A stretch of DNA of 64,000 nt, from the NCBI GenBank assembly GCA_914767715.1, contig OU612066.1:26262283-26326282 (forward strand). Direction: 5' to 3'. This DNA comes from Membranipora membranacea (taxonomy: Eukaryota; Bryozoa; Gymnolaemata; Cheilostomatida; Membraniporidae). Of the stretch, positions 44,740 through 55,390 are shown piece by piece. The translations under genes and the position numbers were made by a program. How positions within the stretch are numbered: position 1 is the first letter of the stretch; each line of letters begins with the position of its first letter. The notes below the pieces were generated by a model. It searched no databases, was not told where the DNA came from, and worked only from the letters and a program-made list of their open reading frames with translations.

Positions 44740-45740
44740 AATTTAAAATTACAACTATCGACTCAGATGCTGGTGGATTTGTTACCAATAAGGGGGCTGT
44801 GGCTGTGGCTAAAGCCATCATATTCGTGAAAGCGGAATATAAAAACTGTGACATTGGCCCGGGCTGGGCGCGCTCTTTATTTAAGAGGATGAACATGACC
44901 TACCGAGCTTCCACTACAGGGAAGCCACAAATGCCTGCTCTGCTGGTTGAAGAGACCAGGTTTGTCATTTGTAATGATATTGCTACCCAGGCGACAACCC
45001 ACAACATTCCCCCATCTATGATCGTAAACTATGACCAGACGCCAATATCCTACTACCCTGCCGGCAAATACACAATGGCTGATAAAGGAACATCAAAGAT
45101 CGCCATTGCTGGACAAACAGACAAAAGAAACCTGACTGCTGTTCTGGCCTGTACCTTAGTTGGCGGCTTCCTCCCACCCCAGCTTATTTACAAAGGGGCA
45201 ATTGCCCGCTCAACTCCAAAACATCACTACCCGAAAGCTTTCATGTAATAGCGAATGAGAAGCATTGGTCAAACAAGACAACTATGGTCCAGTATTGCGA
45301 TCACATACTGGCTCCGTACTATGAAGCACAGCGAGAGATTCATGGTCAGACAACACCAGGGCTCATAATATTTGACATGTTCAAGGCCCATCTCACAGCA
45401 AGTTTCACACAGAAGCTGCAGGATCTGAATGTACTGGCTGTGAAAGTCCGAGCTAACATGACAGATCATCTGCAATCTCTCAAGTCGTTGCGGTTGACGA
45501 CGATGACCAAGACCACTACTATAAAGTCGCAGCAATAATCAAGTCAGGGCCAGTTCTGAGAGAACTCAGTGCGGAGTGGATGAAGAAGCTCTATGATCAT
45601 TTTCAGCTTCCAGCCCAGCGCGAGGTGATAATTAATGGCTTCAGGGCTGCTGGCATCAAACAGAGAATTGAAAGCGGACCCTTTCAGATGACCCTTTTGA
45701 TGATATCGAGTGAGGGAGGTGTGCCGGTATCTCGTCTTCA
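44740..45740 (+). pseudogene. DDE transposase of a pogo/Tigger-like family, frameshifted
   Basis: The frame beginning near 44745 (VTNKGAVAVAKAIIFVKAEY) includes WARSLFKRMNMTYRAST, from the HTH/CENP-B-like to DDE linker. It continues with NYDQTPISYYPAGKYTMADK, holding the first catalytic aspartate, and LTAVLACTLVGGFLPPQLIY, typical of the DDE_1 family. The frame breaks at about 45232-45243: one frame ends KAFM-stop while the homology continues in another (HVIANEKHWSNKTTMVQY). The second catalytic block LIIFDMFKAHL follows. A further shift occurs near 45470, where the third acidic box should be. A C-terminal WMKKLYDHFQLP and NGFRAAGIKQ segment ends near 45690. The enzyme is inactive. Confidence 0.75.
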
Positions 45741-46777
45741 CCTACATTACCACATCTGCGACCGGAACTCTGTGCTCAGTATCATTATCAATAATTACTA
45801 GGCAAGCACAACATAAGTCCATCACACTGCTGCATTTTGTTTTTCTGCCTCTCCCCAATTACATATGCCACCAGAAATCTGTCTGTGATCAGTACTATTT
45901 GCAACACAAACCGTATTATTTGCAACACCAAGTTCATCACTACTACATGTATAGCTACTACTAACTATTATTTTTGTTTGTCTTTATTTCAGGCTGTTTA
46001 TCTCAGCCCTTTTTTTAGCAATGCTCAAAAACAAAACTTGATAATTAAAATTTACACAACACTATGTATATAAGTTACAGAAACAAAATAAACTATCACG
46101 CATTTTGGCATCTGACTTTCATCAGAGTCGCTGCTGATACACACTACTACGCGGCGCCGCTTTTGGCGGACACTGATGTGATCTTCATCACTACTGCTGT
46201 TATCCTTCTCCACGTCAGTTGTCGGTCCCTGTTTCTTTGTCACTACGCATGCTGAAGTTGATGGGCCTGAAAGTGCATTGTCTGCTAGTGGTACATGTAT
46301 CTCCTTAGCCCATTCGGCAAGTATGGGCTCCAACAATGACTCGAGTCTGTAATAATGATAAGATTTGAAAAGATGTCATTTGTCATTTTACCTAAAGCAA
46401 TTATCATGTTATGAATTATCATAGAAATGTCTCTGTAATACCAAATAATTCTATTTCATTAGTAATATAGCCTACATTGAAATAGCTGGGATTTTCATCA
46501 GTCTTTAAATTCATGCTGCTTTCGAGCAGCTCGGATTTCAAACCCTGATAGGTTGAGAACCCTGTTGAGAACCCTGATACTGATACATCCCAGGGGTGGG
46601 TGTTTGACAGGGGACTTGCCGTCGAAGAAGAATATGAATTTAAAGGAGAAATAGGTAATAGTGTAATGGGTAATTGACAGAAATGCATACCTAAGCCCCG
46701 ATACAGGTACTAATTATAAACCATTAGTACCATTATAAATTTTGCAGCAAACTTGAACAAGCCTGTCTTCTGCTTAC

Positions 46778-47290
46778 CTTTCCATCATTCCAGTGGTGCG
46801 CTGTCAACTTGATAGGAATTTCTAAGCCACCCTGCGTTATTTTTGACCTTTGACGGCGGATACTCGATACCTCAACATCCACCATCCCATCGTGTTGGAC
46901 AAACTTGGTTATAATTCTGGATATTTCTCGTGGGAGATGACCCACAGTGAATTTCATCTCTCCCATCACGTGCTTGACACCGACCGCATAGGGATCTATG
47001 GTGTTTGCTGTATCGAGCTCAATCTGAAATGCAAACAATTTTTTTCTCAATGTCATTGTCAGTGGCCTGGCTTATCAATATCAGATGTGTGTGATCCCTG
47101 GACTGCCTGTAACTTCTAGACTTTCTGAGGCTGACTGATGGATAATCATGCTGCTGTGCTGTGTATCATCATCTATTTGCTTACTGGCTGAACTATTTAG
47201 TTTGCTTACCTCCAAGAAGTCATCTAGAGCTGGAGTCCATATATTCTGGTATATATGGAAACCTCTTAATCCACAATAGAATACAAACAT
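46778..47290 (-). CDS. HIRAN-like domain protein, transposon passenger gene (3' end unresolved)
   Basis: Two minus-strand exons join in phase 0: 47290-47210 (ATG, 27 codons, FHIYQNIWTPAL, donor GTAAGC) and 47023-46778 (82 codons, acceptor TTTCAG, donor GTAAGC). The product contains DPYAVGVKHVMG, VGHLPREISRIITKFVQHDG, RRQRSKITQGGLEIPIKL. This pattern (DxYAVxV, VGxLPREIS, QGGLEIP) is what I associate with HIRAN-like proteins found in transposon-rich invertebrate genomes. The canonical HIRAN domain binds 3' DNA ends, but I infer no specific role here. A further minus-strand open segment (46332 to about 46070) encodes LESLLEPILAEWAKEIHVPL, an acidic Ser/Asp stretch and RQKRRR. Its acceptor is out of phase with exon 2, so an intermediate exon is missing or the gene is broken. 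Confidence 0.55.
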
Positions 47291-47540
47291 GATGATGTTG
47301 TTGGTGAAAAGAATTGAAATGATGGATGGTATGCACAGAACAGTCAGTAAAGCTAGGTGTAAGGGTTACAGTGGAAGCGTCTGCTGTGTCTAGTTATTTT
47401 CTATGTCTATTTTAGAAGTAGCCCTAAATCTCTCTTTACAACAAATACTTAGGGTGGGTCCTGTCAAGACTGATAAACACCACTCAGTTTCATAAACAAT
47501 GTAGACTTATACAGGAATACACCTTACTTCAGCATGCAAG

Positions 47541-47632
47541 GCAGTGTGGTGTAGTGATCTAAGTGTCTGCCTTGTAATCAGATGGAGTGTTATGCCCTGG
47601 GTTCAAATCCCAGCTTGGACATTTTTTTTAAT
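47541..47632 (+). repeat. tRNA-like SINE head or tRNA pseudogene
   Basis: GTGGTGTAGTGATCTAAGTG (A box-like), an anticodon-loop-like CTTGTAA, and a good T arm CTGGGTTCAAATCCCAG are present, followed by a T-run that could stop Pol III. The 5' and 3' acceptor strands do not pair, so it is not a functional tRNA. Confidence 0.55.
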
Positions 47633-47751
47633 TTTCACAAGTAAGCCTACTAGCGAAATTTAGTGTAGCTTAAATTAAACTCACTCACCATTGTAGCGAA
47701 ATTAAACTATAGCGAAATTAAACTCTAGCCAAATTAAACTCCTATAGGGTA

Positions 47752-48724
47752 TTACCAATTCAAGTGGTTAAAAACGACAGTAATTTGAGACTTTAATTTT
47801 GAGCGAATCAATCTAGTTTAGAATGTTTCAATTCATTGTTCTTGAATCTATATTCTATTGAAATTGAAAGTTAACATTTTTCTCCCTCCAAAGCAAAGAT
47901 TTTGCATAGTGAATGCTAAGTTTTTCTGTGTGCAAGATCAAAAACAAAAAGATTTTGTAGACCAAAAACCAGGACCGAGTTTTTATTTATGGCTCAAAAT
48001 CAGGCCTTTTTCAATGACAACATGAAAAAAGGATTTCGAGATATGTAGGCAGATTGAAGTGCACTATGGGCCAAACAAACGAAAGTAGGAAATCGTCAAA
48101 AGGGCTGGCATAATCAATGTGCGAGTAAATCTAATATTACATTGCACTATCAGGCAAGAGTGCAAATAGGAGCTGCTTCATGTATGATTGTTTTAAGCTT
48201 GATTTTGTTCGATATCCTTACAGAATGCAGGTGATCTTAAGGAAATAAGAGGTCTTATTATTATGAAAGACGTCGTTTGGATTTGATAGAATGATTTAAC
48301 ATCCTTTTTTTCATTCTACCTTTATTGCTGAATTTCGAATTTATTTAATACAAAGAACCAGAATTTTAACAGTAATTGACATTATTACTTTGTGAAAAAA
48401 AACACCTTTTTTTCAAGGAATTCGGTTCAAAATGTTCCCAATAGTGACCAAGGAAATACCCATGAAAGAAGTAGTAACATTATGTGTGTATTTTTTCATT
48501 TTTCAGTATATATCATCTGAGATCTCAATCTGAAATACAAAAGTATATCATAAGCTGTCTTTGCTTTCTTCCAACAGGATTATTGGATTGGAGGCTGAAA
48601 TAATGTGTATTGCAATCAATAATCCATCAAATTTAATGAAATAAGAATGATCTAGGCCTACCTTAGCTAGTGATGGCACTGTTTGTAGGGTGGTTTTTCC
48701 TCAGAGCTCCCTTGGGGATGGGCA
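47752..48724. other. Intergenic stretch
   Basis: No coding signal on either strand. It would contain the 3' UTR of the minus-strand small secreted protein gene; a minus-strand AATAAA lies near 48321. Confidence 0.4.
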
Positions 48725-50912
48725 CTATGTGAACTGTGCATTCGGGTATCTTACGTCTGGAATATAAATGCAATCATATTTTTAAATTACTTTTATGATA
48801 CAATGTAATTTTGGAAATAAGCTTTTGAAAAAATATTTAGTTATTTGCTTCTCCTGTCCAATAGTTTTCTAATTTGCCTAAGATTGGCAAAATTAGATGA
48901 TACAGTTCTGAGTATCAGGTTATGTTCCAGCATTTTCACTTACTAGTGTCTACAACGTGCCCTCCGTATGCACCTTTACTCTCAGAAGATGAATATCCTC
49001 CACTTATAGACATACCTAAATAATACACTCAAGGGATTAATCTTATTCAGCTATATTCAAACTAAACTTAGGAAATTAACACAACGCATCAAAAACTACA
49101 TCGCATGTATGTAGTTCTGAAACATGGGTCTAATTTGGAGTTACGCTTTCACAGTTCTATTATGCAAGTGTCAAAGATGGGATTATAATTGCAAGAATCT
49201 ACAAAGTCAACAACCATTGACAATTATATGTATGTACAGGTGATGTGGAATAGGAATATGGAATATGCTCAAAATGACTAAAATTGATAGCTATATATAA
49301 TTGAGCAAACTTTGAACAAGTATAGAAAAGGAAGGTGGTATGGTGCAGCGCATGTGTGACATACTGAATACGAGGATTGATGTGACTCAGATACTATCAC
49401 GGTCCGTAAATTTCCTATAGCCTATGACTTCATGTAATAATAAATATAATATATATATATAAAAAAAAACATTCAGACGATGAGAAGTTTTTGTAGGCAG
49501 AGCATAATAACAATTAGTAAGGATGTAGGTTACCCTACGATAATATTTGGTGAGTAACAAGGAATTTTTTTGATTTTGTCATTGCAATAGTGCAATAATT
49601 AACCCAGGTCAAAACTGTGGTAGGATACAGGAGTAAGCAGGAAGCTGCCATCATTGACCTAAGATACCAGTTTTCTTGGCCAGATGAGAATTAATGGTTT
49701 TCCTACGTTGATACCAGCCATGTGTGTTGCTGAATATAACGTCATAAGTCATAAGTATATGACTTACAAATACCGAACCCAGTGACCTCATCTAATCAGA
49801 ATATTACGCCTCATATCATGCTAAATCTAAAAGGTATTACAGATGACAATCCCTCATATCACCAACTCCCCAATACTAACATAAATTTTAATTTAAATTT
49901 AAATTTAAATGTTTAAAAGTTTAAATACATTTAAATCTAAACTTGATGATATTGTTGTCTGACACTATAATACTAAGACTCATGACAATTAATTCAATTT
50001 AATTTGCTTGATATGGATGAAATAAAACAGTGAATATGGATAAAAACCTTTAAATAAATTGAATTGAATAACTAAAGGTCAATTAACAGACAATACCTGC
50101 CGAAGAGGATATCATGGCAACATAAGTTGCAAAACCTTCTTCTTGTTTTCATAAAGGAAAGTCAATCATCAACTTTATAATCTCTTCGTGAATTCTGTTG
50201 AAAACTGTGCACGTTGCACTGTAATAGCCCAAATAATATTGGAAATAATCAAAGGAAGCCCAAAAACCCTCTCTCATATAGCAGCAATTGACCTGAGGGC
50301 TCTTTCACTCTTATTAAATCATTCATGTATAGTAATGATTTCGTCTTCTCTTCAGACAGATACACTGTTATAGCAAATCTCTGAAATGCCCCATTAACAC
50401 TGATATTTAGCATCTGATAAGGGTATCAGGGTACTTCAGGGTTCATAGCATGTTTTTAGAGTTCGCATGTCTCCTGACACCCTGTGATGCCATCTTAACA
50501 CTATGATTTGATATATTTTATCATTAAGGGTATCTGCACACACAAGATTATTATTCAAACTATGATAACAGTCATCTGAGTTCTAATCACAGTCAACCAT
50601 AACGTCATTTGTGAGCAATCACATCTGCTAGTGCTAGCGGACTGTCATTTGGCCTCATTTTGATAAGTGAAGCTGAACAGAGAGGGCCTTCATCCAAAGA
50701 TCTTTTCTACACAGCCTGGTATTGAGGATATCTTAGGAAACAGATGGTATCAATACTACTCTCAATGTACCAAAAGGTGTTGGTAGTGAACTAGTGTTCA
50801 TTCTGAAATAACAACATATCTAGCTGATGAACTTACCATTTCTTGAGCTTTTGTCGCACTCTACGATAGCCACAACAACAACCAGTAATACGAGTACTCT
50901 GAGTGACAGCAT
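48725..50912 (-). CDS. Candidate small secreted protein (74 aa), minus strand
   Basis: Four coding exons were assembled by phase: 50912-50837 (ATG, 76 nt), 50141-50097 (45 nt), 49015-48944 (72 nt) and 48756-48725 (32 nt, ends TAG). All introns are GT-AG in phase 1, and donors GTAAGT (exon 1) and GTAAGTG (exon 3) are strong. The protein starts with a classic signal peptide (MLSLRVLVLLVVVVAIVEC). It continues through a Ser/Gly-rich stretch (SISGGYSSSESKGAYGG) and ends in PNAQFT. It has only one cysteine (at the signal cleavage region) and no dibasic sites. A splice acceptor at 50933-50934 and a donor-like CTCAA|GTAAGT near 51132 suggest a 5' UTR exon. I recognise no family; alternative acceptors in the last exon would change the C-terminus. 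Confidence 0.45.
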
Positions 50913-51134
50913 GGTTACAACAGGAATTTGATCTGTAAATAAAATTAGAATAATAATGATCGATACATCTTAGGTCCACATTTATAGCAAAATAATGAAA
51001 GAAATTTTGCTAAGGATTGAAATAAAGTTGGTATACAAAGAACGTGCCTAGCTTTTACAAATTCACATTGTTGACAGTATGGAAGTCCCTGAGAGAAGAA
51101 CAAATAAGACAATTGATATAGCACCAACTTACTT

Positions 51135-53847
51135 GAGCTTGGTGGAGGTGGTGTGTTTGAGTGATGAATGCTTTGTGATTGAACATTCAGAAGCGAGGAG
51201 GAGAATAAGGCTGTATCCTGTTAAAATCTGCTGATGTAACGGTGGCAAACTGTATCCTTGCCATTCTGAGGCAATCTCCAATGACATTACCCTATTTTTC
51301 AACCGGTGACAGTAAAATCCCACTTCCAGGTGCCAGATTATCAATTATTATTTCCAGATGACAGACAGTAGCAATCGCTATATGCAGTGATTGAAAATGA
51401 TGCTAAAAAATCTCATACCTCAGACATTCTATTGGAAACCAATGACCAATGACCACCAATGACATTAATAAATCAGAAACGGCTTCAAAAACGTCGACAA
51501 TTATGATTGATCTATACTAGACAATTGGCGGCAAACAGTAATGAAAGAAGCCAAGTGGTTAATTTGACTTGCAAGCACACAAATTTTATTGATAGCATAT
51601 GGGCTTTTGCTTGGAGATTTCTGTGCTGTTGGCAAACATAGAAGTATTTTATATTGTTCATGCTTGGGAAAGTGAGAATCAACAGTAAGTGTGCGAATTA
51701 ATTTGTTATTCACCCGATGAAGATGTTTTACATTGACCCCAACTAGGACATCATTGTCTCAGCTACATTTTTACAAGAATATTATGTTACTGTCATGAAC
51801 GGTTCAAAACTGTCTGTAGGGTGATCAAAATTCAGCTTCAAATATATATCTATATAAATGGCCATATAACTATTTAAAATGAATACTGATGATACTCGTA
51901 TCGTTGGCTGTATGCCTGATAATAATGATCAGTCTAATTGTTTTGATGAGATCAATGGAATCTCTAGTTTATGTGAAGATCTCAACTTATTACTTAATCC
52001 TACCAAGACACAAGATATACAGGGCATTTTCTAGGTACATGTCATTGACCGCAGCCTGCACAGCTTCATTTTGACTTTGATGTGAAATAGTATGGAAAAA
52101 ATATTTAATTACCAAATAATTATGCAATTTCCGCCTATAATAATAATGCGTCCTGTAATCTTCTAAACCCCCCCCCCCCACTTGCAAGCACCCAAACCCC
52201 CTCACTCTGGTGCTAAGGCTAATGCTGCCGGCCTCAACTTAACCTCTTTTTCAGGAAGTTTAATTAAACTAAATTAAATAAATTAAACTTTTGAATATCT
52301 TGTGGGTCGTACATGATAGATACATTGAAAAATATAGTACTTTATTTTCTACCCTATTTTTAACATGGCAGATGAAAATAGCTTGAGTGAAGGAAAAATG
52401 CCAAAAAGGTGAAGACAATCTCCAAGAGTTCTAGGAGCATCTTTACCAACAAATTAGCATTGTCAGATTGCAACACATCCCATTACCAAGTCTAATATAG
52501 ACCACGCTGTCAGATTACGATAATCAATGCCGAGAGAAGGATTTCATCAATAAGATTTTATCACGGATAACTCATTTTGGAGAGTTGTCCTCAATTGTCA
52601 TCTAAGAGGACAACTACCATATCGGAGATTATGCCAATTTGATAGCTTTGATTCATTGATCTATCATATTCCACATCAAGACAAATTAAGATTAAGAGAG
52701 GGAGTTGTTCTATCACAGTGTACAGAAGGGTTGTTCCCCACTCCATTTTATCGGCAGATGGATATTGCATATGAAATCCAATTTTGGTCGAACTTTACTC
52801 AGAACTAAGGGCTCGATAAGAAAATCTACTTAATACTGAACTGGTTGTGGAAGTTCTCAATACATTTAAATATAGGTATATCGATTCTAGGCTGCCCCGA
52901 TCCCCAGCAGAAGTATTCCAAAATAATGACAAATAATTCATACCATAGTTCTATTTATACTGTAAAAAGAACAGAAATTCGGATCATGTTAACAAAACTT
53001 TCTCATAAATTTAGCCTGGTATTCAAGGCAAATTTTAGTATACTATTTGATTACTGTGTATTTCATTGTTGATTAGTTATGGGTTGTATGGTGTAGCTGA
53101 CTCATAGTACCAGTTGTGAAATGTACTGTTGAGCTGTCATGGTTTCTGTCCCATGCATCAGGGCACACAGCGAAAGGCCATGCATGCATCTCAATGGAAT
53201 TCCAGGCTAGATAAACTGTAAAATTTCCATGTAGTTTAGTTCAATAACATATATGTATATTCATAGAAAAAAAACAATTGCGTTTTGTCAACAAGATCAT
53301 CAAAAAAAATCCGGTGTATAAAATGTCGGATAATCCATAATTTTAACGTTCATTTTGAGGGTGCTGTCAATGGTTTTATCTCCTCATGCACTGCTTGACG
53401 CATTTATCCTCACATACTTCTAACCCTGTGACATTTCTGTTGTAATATTCTTGTCCAAACTGCCGCACACTCCACCAATATCCCTGCATAGCTACCTGGT
53501 ATAATGAAATAAAAAGCTAATTTAAACTAAATTAAAAACAAATGATAAATAAAATTATAGTGATAAATAATAATCTTTTTTTTCTTGCAGGGCCTAAGAT
53601 GTGTTTGAAATCAACATTGATTTTTAATTTTGTGCTGAATTTGCACTATCTAATTTCTTTTTGACATCATGATAAAAATCAACAACAAACACAAAAGTAA
53701 TGGTCTGATTTATCAAGGAATGGCGCCCTTTCATTGCTTGTAAATAAGGGAATTGGTAGTCCTAGCCAATGTGTTGGCTTTGATAGGCGGGTGGGGAGAA
53801 GAGGAGCCGACGTTATGTCGTTTAATGACTAATAAGCTGTGATCACT
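51135..53847. other. Intergenic stretch, nothing recognised
   Basis: About 2.7 kb of AT-rich sequence with a poly-C run at 52171-52183. No exons with splice support were seen on either strand. Confidence 0.5.
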
Positions 53848-53935
53848 TGATTTGAAAGTGCAATTGGAAGAGTGTCTGCTTAGTTATATGAGGGATGTGG
53901 GTTCGAAACCACATCAAGTTAAATTTTCATCTTAT
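53848..53935 (+). repeat. tRNA-derived SINE head
   Basis: A T-arm/B box-like GTGGGTTCGAAACCACAT occurs at 53888-53905, preceded by a degenerate D-arm region (AATTGGAAGAGTGTCTGCTT). Confidence 0.45.
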
Positions 53936-54639
53936 GCAATATCCCACATTTAGGCAATGTAGAGGTCAAAGAAACTTTCCTCAAAGTCCCACACCACCTG
54001 GCATTGGCTCTTCTTCTACCCACCCACCAATCAAAGGGACCAACCACTTTGGTTACTGTGGTCCCTTAGGAGGTTTTACCATAGTCTCTGAGGGTTTCAT
54101 TCAATTCACTGTTTTTCTTAGACTTTGGATGGTTTATCCATCCATAGTTGAGAAGGTGCCACCTTGGCAATAAGATCTTGTTGTGTGATACCCTTCAATA
54201 TTAATCCCGTTTTGATTGAGAAATAAGTATGCTCATTTTAAACAAGAAGATAATTCGGTTTTATGACTTCCTTGAACTGGCACATTAATTCCAGATTATA
54301 GCCATATGGGTAACTACAGGTTACCGCCCAAAGGCAGGTCATTGATGGGCCAATTTTTAGTATGAATGATATCAAATGATGCAATCATAATGTACGTATT
54401 TGTTTGGCACTGGTGTTTAATCAATCGGGTATTTACTTGCATTTAAGGGAATATTTCTAATCATCACAAACCGGTCATCTGCATGGAAAGGCGTCAATTT
54501 TTAAAATAAATTAATTCTAAAACTTTTACCATCTGTTTGGTGTCAACGCCTATCAGATTAGTACAATTTGTTGTTTTAGCTGCACTTAAATAATCTTTTC
54601 CGACCATATCCTTCTGTTAACACACTGCTATGTATCATA

Positions 54640-54800
54640 ATCAGCGTGTTGAAGGTTGAAGGTGTTGAAAGTCGTTGGTTTGAATCCCACTGCAGTCCAC
54701 CGACTACTTGGACTTGTTGGATCCCCAGGTGTGCCACGACCTGCCTACAATCTGAGAGCAAAATTGGCGCAAGCATTGCGGTCCCATTCTTCGGAATGAG
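54640..54800 (+). repeat. tRNA-derived SINE, 5'-damaged copy
   Basis: Contains the B box GGTTTGAATCCCACTGCAG and the body CCCCAGGTGTGCCACGACCTG and AAATTGGCGCAAGCATTGCG, the same family as 27010-27228 and 55741-55930. Confidence 0.75.
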
Positions 54801-55390
54801 GTGCATGACTGTACCTTGCGATTTTAGTCAACATTTTTAACCAACGCTTCATGAATGATGGGATTACTTTTTACACTACCACTCCTTACATTGTTGGATA
54901 TTACATGAATAAGTAATTCTGTACCAAAGATTTATGTGTGTGTGTATATATATACATATTACACATATATATGCACACACACATTGAGGTGAACAAGCAT
55001 TTGCGCACGCACACTCATGCACCCTCTCGTGCACCCACTCACACATGTATTATAGCTCACTATGACATAAGTGGTTGTTATGAATTATTACTATAGTCGC
55101 ATATATTCATATCTATTGAAAAATTCATTATTCACCTGTAACCTTTGCTCTCATAAGGTGATATAGTAGAAATTCCTGTGCAGCGATGCAGAGCTTATAA
55201 TACTCTGAGCCATGCTCGTCATTCAAAAGCATAAACATCAATAAATCTGTCAAACATTTTAACTCATTTCCTTGTAAAACTGCCAGTAATAAAAATCATT
55301 AATCACAGTGTTCTGGTTAGGATATCATCACAAATATTAGGAGCCTTCTTAGATTAGTTTGATATATGTTACAAGGGACAAGCAAAACTT
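54801..55390. other. Upstream flank of the second receptor gene
   Basis: Contains a (TG/TA)n-(CA)n microsatellite at 54937-54982. No promoter element could be identified with confidence. Confidence 0.4.

Larger units (their letters stand above)
44151..47749 (+). mobile_element. Tc1/mariner-pogo-type DNA transposon (3.6 kb) with TA duplication
   Basis: Ends CCCTATAGGAGTTTA and AAACTCCTATAGGG are inverted repeats directly flanked by TA (44149-44150 and 47750-47751). The motif TAGCGAAAT recurs several times just inside both ends, as expected for subterminal transposase sites. The interior holds a plus-strand DDE transposase pseudogene (44740-45740) and a minus-strand HIRAN-like gene (46778-47290). 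A tRNA-like SINE head lies near the right end. Confidence 0.75.

Noticed and set aside
47541-47632. Functional tRNA-Thr gene
   Set aside because: The acceptor stem does not pair and the D arm is degenerate; only the T arm is good.
52171-52183. Poly-C run as a functional element
   Set aside because: A simple homopolymer with no supporting context.
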